In this document: positions 11,954-23,492 of the stretch, one piece after another
How the letters are laid out: each line of letters starts with the position of its first letter
Position numbering within the stretch: the stretch's first letter is position 1
Assembly (NCBI GenBank): GCA_033032865.1
Contig: JAWHQI010000005.1
Location: forward strand, 9,882,001 to 9,946,000
Direction: 5' to 3'
DNA from: Dactylorhiza incarnata
Lineage: Eukaryota > Streptophyta > Magnoliopsida > Asparagales > Orchidaceae
Length of the DNA: 64,000 nucleotides
The notes under the pieces: model-generated
Told to the model about the DNA's origin: nothing
Seen by the model: the letters and a program-made list of their open reading frames with translations, nothing else
Database searches by the model: none
Program-made: the position numbers and the translations under genes

Positions 11954-13459
11954 TGTTGGATCTGTAGGCGCCCTTAGAGGGGGGGGGGGGTGAATAAGGG
12001 TTTTAAAAACTTTAAACTTTAATAGAAAACTTTTGATATTTTGATCGAGGTTAAATCAAAAGTAAAGAGATAATGAAATTAGAATTGAAATCAATTTTAT
12101 TAAACAAGAAAAGACATGATTAACATTTATAAAATTGATTACAAAATCTGATTTCAATGACGCTAGAAATCGAAGCGAATAATAAGAAAACCCTTTTTGT
12201 TTTCTATACCGACTCGTATCCCCACGAACCGGTTGGATTTAGCCGATCTCTCCCCAGATACGACCTCAAGCCGCTCTAGCCAATCTATCACCAGAAAGGC
12301 CTCGACCACCCCCTAGATCTACTCCCTAGACCCAGTCACCAACACGAGGCGAATTACTCCCTAAGTCCAACCTAGACCTAGCTGCCGTGTGGAGGATTCA
12401 CGAACCGATTACAAAGATGAAATAAAGGACAAAATAAAACATACAAATATAAAACTCCCTATGAGGTAATCTGAAGGAGACGCCGAAGAATCGCTGAAGA
12501 TCGTAGAAGTCCAAGCGTGCATTCTTCGCATTGAGTTAGCGTGTTGATCCAAGCCTCCTTTGATTCCTCCTTTTGAAATATGAGTGGGAGATGTGTTTCT
12601 CTGGAAATACGGCCCTCACAAAGTTTCTGAAGTGCTGGAATAGGGCTCTTGACAATCCGTAGTCAGAGAAGACAAAATCCTCCGATGTATAGAATTTGAG
12701 CTAACGTCGGCGTTAAGTCCTAACGCCTGGCGTTGACCATGTATAGCAATATATTAATGGCTCGGATCTTCAGAAGAGGAAGGAGATTTGGCACTTTAGG
12801 AATGTTTTATTTTAGGCAATATCAACGCTGGCGTTAAGGCTAACGCGACGCGTTTGGCAAATCATTCCAAATGTTCCTCCTGAAATCAGCTGGCACCCCA
12901 ATTCGTCGACTGTATAGCGCCCGGCGTTAAGAGCTAATGCCTGGCGTTGAGATTCTTTCTTTAATCAGCTGACACCCCAATTCGTTGAGCAGATAATTTC
13001 ATCGAACTCAATTCGTCGATCAGGCTTCATCGTTCGTCGAATGAAATTTCGTCGACCGGAGTTCGTCGAGCGAGCTACATCATTCGTCAACCGGAAATTC
13101 ATCGAACACAAGATCTATTTCGTCGAACCCAGCTTCCGTTCTCAGCGGCTTGATTTCGTCGATCGCAGCAACAAGTTCGTCGAATGAAAATTTCATCGAG
13201 CACATTTCGTCGAACGCCGAGGTATGCATTTCGTCGAATGCCGATTTCGTCTAGCGCCAATGCCCAGCGTTAAGCTTAACGCCTGGGGTTGAGTAACTTT
13301 CAATCCTTCAGCTTGTGGTTAGTGCTAGACCATTGTTGCAGCTACCTGGTGTCAAAACTGTCCATACCTACTTGCTAAAAACACAATGGTAACAAGATCA
13401 AATACAAGTAGGATTTGTTATTCTCAAATCAAAGAGATGCGGAAAACCATGTTCCAACA
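11954..13459 (-). repeat. 5' LTR of TRG-A
   Basis: 1506 bp, same ends as the left copy. The G run after GCGCCCTTAGA is 12 long here against 7 in the left LTR. The TTCGTCGA array is at 12981-13255. Confidence 0.95.
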
Positions 13460-13464
13460 ATATT

Positions 13465-15396
13465 CTCCTGAGTCAGTGCTTTCTGATGGTTTTGCTAGTC
13501 CATACTCTGAAGGAGGCTTCTGTAGTGTTTGCTTGATTTGACTTGCAGTCCACATTGCTTGATGTGAGCCTGCTTTTATCACCGCCTTCTCCCCCTTTAG
13601 GACTTCTTCAATAACCTTATCAGCAAGGTTTTCCTGTACTGAAAGTAGCCTTTCATGAATTTGTTGTTCAGTTACATCCAGGTTATTTCTGACTTCCAAC
13701 AGATGGGAATCCTGAGTGTTAGTATTCACATTTATCCTGGTGAGAATAAGATCTTTATCAGCTTGGACGGATGTCTCTATTTACCCAAGTGCATCCTCCA
13801 CATTCCTTGTGAATGCTAGCTGATTGTTCAGGAGCTCATGGGTCTGATGGCTGACCATGTTGACCTCTTCACCAACACATTCCATTACTTGTGTTACTAA
13901 GTGATAGAAGTGAGCATACTGGGTGTTAAGATGAAGTATCTCTTTCATTACTGTGCTCAGCTCAGCCTTTATTTCTTATCGTAATCCATCTACTATTTGG
14001 AGGATGAAAGCTTCCATCCTCCGTCGTTGAGCATTTAGTAATCCTGAGATCATATGAAATATGGATCCCAATTGAGCAGAGGATGGTCCAGCAGTATTCT
14101 CCTCAACCTCAGGGGCAACTCTCTCTTCTAGAGCTTCTTCATGGGCATTGTCAGATAAGTAGTCACTTATCTGAACCGTGGATTTCTTAGGACTGGGTAC
14201 CTTTAGGGGCTCAGTTTCTGATGTTATCACTATCTTGCTGGCAAGAGCTAATTCTAGTCCAAGGGAGGGTTCAGGATTCTCAAATGCTTCTGGATCCTGT
14301 CTTGGGATTTCAGTTGGTGTGTCTGGGATGATATCCAGGGGACATTTTCGTCGTGCTCTTCTAGGGTAGAGCACCCTAGATGGGTCTCCGCCTCACCCTT
14401 CTCAGTTTCTTAGGCTGAGCACCCAGAGTGGGTCTCGCTCTCAACTAGATCACTGGCTGGAATATGGCTTCTCCTTTCTGCAGATGCCTCTGTATTAGCA
14501 GGTGCTGCTTCTTTCTCGGAGGACTCTAGGGACAGAGGCATTTACCCCTTAATATGTACAGGGGTCTGCTGAGGTTGGGCTCTTCTCTCCTCAGAGCTAC
14601 TGGAGGACTCCTCCTCTGCTAAGGCAACGTCCCTTGCATCGTTCTTTGAATTCTTCTTCTGAATAGAGCAGGAACCCTGATGTCCTTTAGAGATTGACCT
14701 ATCCCATCTGTCTAGTATCTTAGAGTCTAGCCTTTTGGAGTAGTGCAGAAGCACTCCCATCTTCCTGGTGATCACTTCCCCAAGGGAGTTCAGCAGGAAG
14801 ATGCTTAGAATTCTCCCAAAGGATGGGGTCATCGGATTACTCTTAATCTTTTAAAACAGGAGCTCCCTTTAGTCTGTCCTTTTGGATAGGATAACCTTAC
14901 TCATCACTGCAAACATCTCTTTAAAAATCCGATCATGAAAACCTCGTTTGCAAAGAAGGACTTTGTCGATTATGTCTGTGAGAAGCTTTCCTCTCCAGTT
15001 CAAGTCTACCCTTTTAATGGACCCGTAGGTCTTTCCTGAGTGTCCACACCAGGTGTAACTTTCTGAGAGGTCTTCAGAGGACACCTCTTCCTCTAGTTCT
15101 TCTGCTGTCAACCGAGGCAGGTGCAACATTTTTCCCATGCTTTTCACGGAGATTTTCACTTTCTTTCCAGCAACCAATGAATTTATTGAGGTTGCGGAGC
15201 TATTCAGTCTTGCATTTCCATAGAATTCCAGAAGTTCACGGTGGAGAAGAACGCAGGGTTCAGTGAGCAAATATTTGAGCCCGGCGGACTCTAGTAATCC
15301 TATCACTGACCTAATTTCTTCTGAACAAGATTTGAAACCTCCTTGCTGAAGCTCACAACCTGAGACTACTGAACTCCCTTCCTTCTTGTGAGCCAT
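13465..15396 (-). pseudogene. Copia accessory ORF downstream of pol (N-terminal and middle parts)
   Basis: Reading on the minus strand from an ATG at 15396 there is a 175-codon open piece. It has a plant-transposon-associated look (LLHRELLEFYGNARL, VAGKKVKISVKSMGKMLHLP). This is followed by open pieces at 14542-14832, 13976-14374 and 13424-13729, separated by single stops or shifts. The middle is acidic and Ser/Pro/Glu-rich; the end is coiled-coil-like. An ORF between pol and the 3' LTR is known in some copia lineages (env-like or plant-transposon-protein domains). Resemblance to the latter is my tentative reading. No convincing membrane segment is visible, so I do not call it an envelope. 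The last 13 or so residues of the 13424-13729 frame come from the TRG-A LTR. Confidence 0.6.
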
Positions 15397-15873
15397 GGTA
15401 GAAGAATCAGGAGAAATAGCAATTGTCAGAGGAGGAATTGAGTTTCATCGTGGAAATGACTTAGGGAAAATGATAGCGTAATTTTTATCTTAAGCATTCA
15501 CTCTATTTATAGTGGAGGTAGATGAGGAGGCACGTGCCTTATGATGCTTCCTAAAGATTTGACAGACGACTCAGATCAGTAGATCCAATATCGTGATAAG
15601 TTGTTGTATCATGTTTTGACTATACGTTAGTATGTCGTCGATACATATCATCATTATGCTACTTTCCAATTTGATCCATTTATTGTCAAGATAAGCCTTA
15701 TGTCGTTGATACAGTGGATTGTGTCGTTGAGACTATTAGGTGTGTCGACAATAAGCTTCTTCAGTTTCTTGTTTGGATTAGCCTATGTTCATCCCTTATT
15801 GAGATGCTTCTTTAGTACTGAGCCTAACCTTTTCCTAAGGAGCAAATGATTAGTGATAAAGATAATTTAGAAG

Positions 15874-16524
15874 TTACTCTAAGTTTAACATCCCCAATTG
15901 GAATTTGAAAAAGTTAAACTTAGCTTCATCTAGGGGCTTTGTGTATATATCAGCAACTTGTTTGTTTGTGGGGACAAACTCAAGAGTGATATCTTCATTC
16001 TCCACATGCTCCCTAATGAAGTGATACCTGATCTCAATATGCTTAGTCCTGCTGTGTGAGATAAGGTTCTTAGCAATTGAGATGACACTTGAAGAGTCAT
16101 AAAACATGGGTGTTTTAGTTATCTTCATATTGTAGTCCTCAAGTTGATGATGGATCCATAGCAGCTGAGCATAGCAACTCCCTGCAGATATGTATTTTGA
16201 CTCTGCTGTGGAGATTGACACACTTGTCTTCTTCTTACTACTCCATGAGATCAGTCTTCCTCCAAGGAATTGACAAGTCCTTGTTGTACTCTTCCTATCT
16301 TCTTTGCACCCTGCATAATCTGCATCTGAATATCCTGTTAGTTCACACCCAGTGTTCCAAGAGTACCATAGGCCAAGATTAGGTGTTCCCTTCAGGTATC
16401 TTAAAATCCTCTTGACAGAGGTGTGCTGAGATTCCTTGGGGTTCACCTGATATCTAGCACAGACACATGTATCAAACATTATGCCAGGCCTACGTGCAGT
16501 TAGGTATAGCAAAGACCCAATCAT
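15874..16524 (-). pseudogene. Copia RNase H domain and pol C-terminus
   Basis: This 216-codon open stretch begins with the end of the RT connection (GSLLYLTARRPGIMF) and continues into RNase H. Visible features are SDADYAGCKEDRKSTT (catalytic Asp), STAESKYISAGSC (catalytic Glu), FYDSSSVISIAKN (third acidic position) and TKHIEIRYHFIREHVE. It ends FKFQLGMLNLE and a stop, a typical pol C-terminus. RNase H degrades the RNA strand during reverse transcription. Open by itself, but cut off from RT by a stop at 16525. Confidence 0.9.
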
Positions 16525-17310
16525 TCATCTGTACTTGGTTTCATCAAAGGGTATTCCCTTGTCATCCTTGTCCAGAGACACATTAGATCCCATGGAAGTA
16601 TTCATAGAAGAAGCACTCTCCAATCCAAATTTCTTGACTAGCTCTTTAGTGAATTTGGTCTGTGAGATAAATATACCATCAGCAGATTGTTTGACTTGGA
16701 GACCTAGTAAGTATTTGAGCTCTCTCGTGCTGCTCATTTCAAACTTTCCCTACATTAAATTGACAAATTTCTTGCAGAGATTGTCATCTGTAGAGCCAAA
16801 GATAATGTCATCCACATAGATCTGCACTAGCAAGAACTTGCCCTTTACTTCCCTTAGGAACAATTTCTTATCAATCTTCCCCCTTGAAAACTTATTTTCA
16901 ATGAGAAAGCTTGACAGAGTCCCATACCAGGCTCTAGGAGCCTGTTTCAAACCATATAGTGCCTTTCTAAGAAAATAAACAAAATCAGGATGAGTAAAAT
17001 CAACAAAACCTGAGGGTTGTTCTACATATACTTCTTCCTTGAGGTCACCATTCAGGAAGGCTGATTTCACATCCATCTGGTACACTTTGAATCCTTTATA
17101 GGCTGCATAGGCTAGGAATGATTTGATAGCCTCCAATCTTGGTGCAGGGGCAAAGGTCTGATCAAATTCAATGCCATCTTCCTGTCTGTAGCCCTTTGCT
17201 ACCAGCCTTGCATTATTCTGTATAATAACCTCATTCTCATCCAATTTGTTTCTATAGACCCACTTGGTTCCAATAATATTGTGTCATTGGGGTCTGGGAA
17301 CTAATTTCCA
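16525..17310 (-). pseudogene. Copia reverse transcriptase domain
   Basis: Pieces 16750-17244 and 16525-16737 carry the copia RT core: [72 protein letters not shown] and the catalytic [10 protein letters not shown] (codons at 16807-16818). Next come LKYLLGLQV and FISQTKFTKELVKKFG. The polymerase would copy element RNA in the cytoplasmic particle. Stops at 16738-16750 and beyond 17244 break the frame. Confidence 0.92.
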
Positions 17311-17315
17311 TACCT

Positions 17316-18602
17316 TCATCTTTTAAATTGATTTAGTTCCTCCTGCATTGCAGAAATCCAGAATGGGCACTGATTTGCTTCTTCAAATTTCTTGGGTTCA
17401 ATTTGAGAAAGAAAACTTAAGTATAATGCTTCATTTAGAGCCCTACTCCTTATTACCACTCCTTGATTGACATCCCCTATAATTTGGTCTTGAGGGTGAT
17501 GTCTGATTTGTCTGCTTACATCAGGCAGTCTTCTTGGGATCTCTTCTATTGCAGGTTCTTCAGGTTGTACCTCTTCAGCTGTTTCTAATCCTTCTACAAT
17601 ATCTTCTTCCATTTCTATTGTCATTGTATGGTCTCTGTCTCTTCCTGAGGTTTCAGCCTTATCCTCAATGGATATAATTTCCATTCTTTATATTGAACCT
17701 GCATCCACTAAAGAACTAGACCAACCTTTATGAATAAGGCTAGTCTCTTCAAATACAACATGTACATATTCTTCAATTGCTTGGGTATTAATGTTGGACA
17801 CCATATATAATTTGCTATAGGAGTTGTAGCCAACAAAAATACCTTCACTACTTTTCTCAGCAAACTTAGTTAGTTTGGATTTTCCATTATTGAGTACATA
17901 ACATTTTCTCCCAAAGATTTTGAAGTAGGATAATGTAGGTTTTCTGCCTTTCATCAGCCCATAGGGAGTATTCTTGTGATCTTTGATGATAGATGCCATA
18001 TTTATGACATGACAAGCTGTGTTCACAGCCTCTGCCCAGAAGTATTATGATAGAGAGGAATCACTTAGCATTGTCCTGCTAGCCTCTATTAAGGTTCTAT
18101 TTTTCCTCTCTACAACTCCATTTTGTTGAGGAGTTCTAGGTGAGGAAAATTCTTGGGAGATACCCAGCTCTTGGCAGAATCCTGTTATGACTCCAGATTG
18201 AAATTCTGTACCATTGTCACTTCTGAATTTGATCACAGTGCAGCTCATCTCATTCTGGATTTGCCTGACAAAGTTCTTCAAGATGACTAAGGTATTTGAC
18301 TTCTTTTTAAGGAAGAATACCCAAGTGAACCTGGAATAATCATTAACTATAACAAGAGTGTAAGCCTTCCCTCCTAAGTTGTGAACTGACATAGGACCAA
18401 ACAGATCCATTTGCAACAGAAATAGGCACCTAGAAGAGTCTCTAATGGAGATGCTCTTAAAGCTGGTTCTAGTTTGCTTCCCAAGTTGGCATGCATGACA
18501 TGGACCTTTCTTAATGCACTTAAGATTGTGTCCATTTCTGACTAGGTCTAGAGCGAAAAGCTTGACTACGGTCTTGTAATTAATGTGAGCAAGTCTCTTA
18601 TG
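17316..18602 (-). pseudogene. Copia integrase (HHCC, DDE core, C-terminal) and spacer
   Basis: The HHCC zinc-binding module lies at 18440-18602; the Trp normally before HKRLAH is a stop (TGA at 18603-18605). The catalytic core (18045-18416) shows VNDYSRFTW, RSDNGTEFQ and QQNGVVERKNRT, so the D, D and E residues remain. A stop follows the core near 18045. The piece 17688-18026 (MNTACHVINM, GRKCYVLNN, SSEGIFVGY) is the usual integrase C-terminal part. The acidic 17316-17684 piece is the spacer before RT. The enzyme would insert the cDNA into nuclear DNA with 5-bp duplication, matching AAAAT. Confidence 0.9.
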
Positions 18603-19060
18603 TCATTGAACATATAGAGCCTCTTTCTCATTATCTAAAAGACAAAGAGGAATGGAATAATTTGACTGAAGGAAATTTAAGAGATAGATATTTCCACTCC
18701 TAGTACCAGTTAAGGTAGCCTCAGAGTCCAAGGATTTCTTAACTAGGCATTTATCTTTGTAGAAAACAATTACATAACCTAGATCACCAAGTTGACTTAT
18801 GTTTATGAGATTGTGATTCAATCCCTCCACATAAGCTACCTTTGTGATGGTAACTAACCCATTTGAGATGTTGTCATAGCCTTTGGTCACCCCCTTTTCT
18901 GAACCTCAAAATATCAATGTTGGTCCATTCTCCACAGAGGTGAAATTTCTTAGATAGCTCCTTATTCCATTCATATGCCTGGAGGAGCCACTGACCAAAT
19001 ACCAAATGGGAGATTTGTTGGCATTTGGACACACCTGCAAGAAAAATTACTTTCCCTTAG
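18603..19060 (-). pseudogene. Copia aspartic protease (active site lost)
   Basis: The family active site reads W-Y-L-D-S-G; here it reads WYLVSGSSRHMNG, with GTC (Val) at 18993-18995 in place of the catalytic Asp codon. A stop follows near 18902, then the open piece 18603-18890 contains GLNHNLINISQLGDLGYVI, the family sequence leading into integrase. The domain would process Gag-Pol. Asp to Val removes catalysis in any aspartic protease. Confidence 0.85.
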
Positions 19061-19160
19061 GCACCCAATTTGATTTGGGCCCTTGGTTTCTGTTAGGGGG
19101 ATAAACTGTGACACTACACCACTAGGTGGTCTGTACTCTCTTTTCATCAGGTCCTATTAG

Positions 19161-19967
19161 GTTGAACCAACAATCCAGGGCAAAGTGACCCACCTTCCCA
19201 TAACACCAGCACTCAAACATGTTGTATCTTCTCTTCTACCTCACCATCTGAGTGGGATTACAGTGATGGTGTGAAGGAGTGGGGACAATTGGTCTGATAG
19301 GTTTTATGTGAACCTCACAGGTGTGAGTGTGAAGTGGAGTTGATCTCACCACCTTGTGGTTCACCTTCTTGGGAACATGCTTTGTAGGAACAACCTTTCT
19401 TTTGCTTTTGAGTGTTGTTGCTCCAGTTCTGTGGACAAATGGACCTTGATTCTTCACCTGAATCTCCTCATGGGGTGCCTTAAGAGAACTTAGCCCAAAG
19501 CCAGCTCTTCAATTGGTAATAGAGGGCGTACTGCCACTTGCTGAGCAGGAATTAGTTATATGACCATATGAGGAATCTTGGTCAAGGGAATTTAAAGCCA
19601 GCAGCACCTTCTTGAAAGAGGATTGCACATCAAAGGCTTTACCCTTGACTGTTTCTTTACTGAATCCTATACCAGCTCTGAATGGTGTAGAGATGCTGTC
19701 AATAATAGGAAACATAGTCTTAGGTTTTGAAAAGCTGGCTACAATTTTCTTTTCACCCAGCAGCATTTCCTCAAGGTCCTTGATGACCTTGTTCTTCTGA
19801 CCTAGTTCAGCATTCTTGAGATTTTGGCCTCCTTGAGTCTGTCCATTTCCTGGCTCACGACAGCTAGATTCTCATCTATCTCCAGGAGCCCAGAGTGGGT
19901 AGTTCTCAAGGAGTCCAATTACTTAGCTTGAAGTTTGAGGAGTTTCTTGATTTTCCTGAAAGCTTTC
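19161..19967 (-). pseudogene. Copia gag C-terminal half with mutated zinc knuckle
   Basis: The CCHC knuckle at 19170-19211 reads CWCYGKVGHFALDC. The second Cys of C-x2-C-x4-H-x4-C is Tyr, so zinc binding is probably lost. Before it lie a basic region (19236-19457) and a coiled-coil section (19509-19967). The N-terminal UBN2 part, start codon and primer site are absent. At about 19967 gag sequence joins directly to mid-LTR sequence, which marks an internal deletion. Confidence 0.85.
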
Positions 19968-20934
19968 CATTGAAAAACTTACGAGTATCCTCTGTATTCA
20001 ATTAGGGCAGACACTTATTCCTTTTATATCTCTGAGGAGCCAGCAAACGGTCTCCTAGAATGTACCTTAAGTGTCAGGAGCCCATTCCTTAATGGCACGC
20101 GTTGATTGAACCATCATGCAATGACATTAAATACAGATAGCGCGATTTGAAATGTCTTGACCTATCTCGATGATATTTGCAACGTCTCGATGACATATCT
20201 TGTTGTTACTATGATCCATCTTGGACTTGGACAATTCTTCAAGTCTTCTTCAGAGAATGATATCTCGACGATACTTGATATCATAGCTCTACTTGCACTT
20301 ATGACGATATGAAGATGTCGTCGCAATCTTGTTGGTAACTTCTGGTCTTCTTGACGATGTCATTGAAACCATACTGTCTTTTCGGCGATATCGTCTTGAA
20401 CAATCTTACTTTTCGTCGATATCATTTTGATCATTTTGATGATAATCCATACTTTTTCTATCGGCTGCCTTTACAAGTTCTTTCTTAATCTTCTCAGCGA
20501 TAAGACTCCTTTACGATGATGTCATCGACACTCCCGAATACATTGACTTAAGTCTTCCAGCGATATCGTCTTATGATACATATTGACACGACGATATTTA
20601 ACTCGATTGATTCTTCTTGTTCTTTTTGATGATATCATTGTGTGTGCTTTGCTGTCACAACGATATCATTAAATTGTCCATATCATTTTGACGATACTTG
20701 TCATGATCCTTCAGCTTATCTCTTTATGCAATCTCGACAATGTACGAGTGCTTTATTCAATGATATGTCCAGTCCTTCTCGATGATATTGTACTTAATGG
20801 AATTTGAGAAGTACTGGACATATTGTTTAATCTCTGTAAGCATAAATTGAACACAACATCAAATACATAATTCTTTTATCATTGACTTGAGCACTTCTTC
20901 AAATTAGGAACATTGTTGGGCACTGTTCCCAATA
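19968..20934 (-). repeat. 5' LTR of the copia element (5' truncated)
   Basis: It aligns from ATTGAAAAACTTA onward with 3244-4064 of the left LTR and ends CCCAATA. The first ~660 bp of LTR, plus primer site and early gag, are missing. The palindromic field at 20160-20790 is retained. Confidence 0.9.
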
Positions 20935-20939
20935 AAAAT

Positions 20940-23492
20940 AAAATGAATATTTAGCCAATGAAGCTAACGCCTGGCGTTAACTTCTTAACGCCCAGACAGA
21001 ATATTTTTTCTTAGGTTTTTGAAAAAAAATCTTTGAAGTAGAGTTTATGTATATAGACCTTCTTTATGTAGAAATTTTAGAGAATCTGGAGATGATTAGA
21101 AGGCAATTTAAGCATGTTTTTGATAGTTTTAAAATGGTATTTAATTTTGTTATTGGTTTTTCAAATACTTGTGTTTTATAAGATCATTAAAACTCAAAAT
21201 GATAAAATATGCAAAACACAATATAAGCATGTTTGATCAAAACAAGAATGCATAAAAAGTGTAATCATAATGAGTGTATGCCAAACATATGATAGAGGTA
21301 TGTCCTAGATTATAATACCCTAACTATATGCCTACACACTAGCCCCATACTAAGTGATGGATGGGCATGAGGAACTGTACACATGTCATAAGTTAGGGTG
21401 TTAATCCCATATGCACACTATAGAACGCTCAACCTAAAACTATTTTCCCCTAGTGCCTCGCAAAGCCCCACTGGAACCCTCCCCCGTTAAGGACAAGACA
21501 TGACTTAGAGGTTAGGTCTTCTAATACATACAATTCTACGCCCTCGCTATTGTGAGATACATAATATAGGTGAATGATCATGAACATCCTAAGCATTTTG
21601 TCCTATGGAATCAATTTATAAACTATGGCTTTTATGCGAGAAGGATTTCAAATTATAGTTGATTTTAATATCGCGTAGTTATTATGAATTTTAAATTTCA
21701 AATTTTTTTACTTTAAAATTAATTTATTATGGAAATATGAGATAACTAGTATGAATAATATTTATTAGATGATAATGATGAGTTTGAAAGCAATGTTACG
21801 ACATAAGATTAATAGAGACAATGTTGCATGTATTCAAAAATAGTGATTTAATTTTTAGACATATAATGAAGTGATAATTCTATTTGATTTATTCTTATTG
21901 ATATAAAATTGATTTTATGGTCTATATATAAATGAGATACATGCAAGTCATACAACATTCATAAAAATGATAATGATCATAAACCATATGTTGGAAATAA
22001 TGGGATCTTTTGTAGTTATTTTTAATGTTTGAATTTGAAAGATCTTTTGATTTTGCATAATTATAATAAATGATCATTAATTTTATCACATAGAAATTTA
22101 GGCACTCATAATTAATTATTCATAATGATGTAAGTGAAGTATATAAAACAATTCATATTCATCATTTTCAAAATATTGAATAGAAAGATTGTAAGGTGAA
22201 TAATAAATATAATGAGAAAATATTTTTGGTCATTTTTGAAAGGTTTTATAAATTTTCTCTTTGATTTTTTAATATTAGCAAACCATATATATATATATAG
22301 TTTTTTGGACTTTCAAATTTTATTATTCTACTTTGCTTTAACATAACATGACATGATATAACTAGCATGGACATTTATTTCTACTTATAGTAAGTGTTGA
22401 TGCTATAAAGAAAAGTTATGGTAACAAGGTGCAATGTTATGTAAAGATTACATGCATATGATTGATTTGCATGTATTCAATATGGAGCTTCAACCTAAAT
22501 GTTCATAGACCTAGAATGACGTGATTTAATCTTGTGAGTTATTTTCAATAGGTATAAGGTTGATTCTAAGGTCTAGAAAAGAATGAGATACAAGCAAATT
22601 CAGGACATAATTCATATGTAAAACAAGTTAAGAAAACAAAGAAATCCTTTCCAATTGTGTTTATTATAAGAATTTCTATAAGATCATTAATTTTTATGAT
22701 GAGTTGAAAGCTTTAAACATGAGATAGATATATTATCTTTTACTTCATCATATGATAAATTATTCATATTTATTTTAATTTTTTTATATTGAAAAATTTG
22801 TTGTGAAGAGGTTATTGATCATTTCCAAAGAGTATTGCACTTTCTCTTTGTTTTTGATTTTATGTGAATATGAACAAAACATATATAAGTTTTTTTTGAA
22901 GTAGAAGAGAATGATAATAAGCGTAGTAATAAATTTTTCAGAAATAAATATTTAGAGAAATTGGATTTTTCAGCATAATTGTGTTACTGCCAGCGTTACA
23001 AACTAATGTTAGGCGCTAGTAAACAATGAATTTTTCTTTTATTTAAAACATATGTTTAAACAGATAGGGGCTATCAAATGATGTAAGGATCTTAATTACA
23101 AAAGCAAAAACTTGCACATTTTATACATTTAGCCAAGATACCCAATATTCCTTTTAAATCCAATTTTGACAATTATTTCATAGAACTTGATAACAAATTT
23201 AGTTTTCAATTTATAATGGTAATATATGATACGTATAGGATTTAGAAGGATAAAAAGAGTAGATAGGTCACTTGAGAAATGATATGACTTTTATTCAATT
23301 TCATTTAATTTGATTCATTTATGAATTTGTTGCTTAATATGTGAAAGTCATATCACATGTTGTACAAAGTGACAATAGCATGATGGTTAATAAAACAAAG
23401 AAAAATAAATAAAAAGGAAGTTATGCATATCATGAAGTTGAATAATGATATTTCATTTTTAATTGTTTCTACTTCATGCAAATGATTGGACA
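20940..23492 (-). other. TRG-C internal non-coding region, middle part
   Basis: AT-rich with no coding frame. It starts with GCTAACGCCTGGCGTTAAC, as in TRG-A at 8470. The conserved GC-rich block at 21313-21560 is the only strongly patterned part. A (TA)n stretch occurs near 22287. Confidence 0.7.
21313..21560 (-). other. Conserved GC-rich block (position II) of TRG-C
   Basis: It has the same succession of islands as the TRG-A block: CCTACACACTAGCCCC, GATGGGCATGAGGA, GTTAGGGTGTTAAT, CCTAGTGCCTCGCAA and CCTCCCCCGTTAAGG. It is a full-length copy at the second of two possible positions. Confidence 0.7.

Larger units (their letters stand above)
4593..13459 (-). mobile_element. TRG-A: complete gag-only LTR retrotransposon (TR-GAG type)
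   Basis: This is 8867 bp with LTRs 4593-6116 and 11954-13459, both starting TGTTGGATC and ending TTCCAACA. Target duplication ATATT lies at 4588-4592 and 13460-13464. On the minus strand the 5' LTR is followed after two bases by TGGTATCAGAGCC, the initiator-Met primer site, then a gag (11904 down to 10437). Next come about 4.3 kb of non-coding AT-rich sequence and the purine tract AAAAGGGGGAGAT directly before the 3' LTR. No protease, integrase or reverse transcriptase can be found. It inserted into the accessory ORF of the copia element. The LTRs differ by only a few bases per hundred where I compared them. Confidence 0.95.
2580..20934 (-). mobile_element. Ty1/copia retrotransposon with accessory ORF, interrupted by TRG-A
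   Basis: Duplication AAAAT lies at 2575-2579 and 20935-20939. The left LTR (2580-4064) begins TGTTAG and ends CCCAACA; a purine tract follows (minus strand, AAATAGGGGGAGAT at 4065-4078). The right LTR survives only from about 19968 to 20934 and ends CCCAATA. Reading on the minus strand the order is gag, protease, integrase, reverse transcriptase, RNase H, then a long extra ORF, which is the copia order. TRG-A splits it at 4593-13459. The 5' LTR start, the primer binding site and the gag N-terminus are deleted, and every domain carries stops or frameshifts, so the element is dead. Confidence 0.93.

Noticed and set aside
13465..15396. Envelope gene reading of the copia accessory ORF
   Set aside because: No signal peptide, transmembrane segment or glycosylation-rich surface domain is visible.
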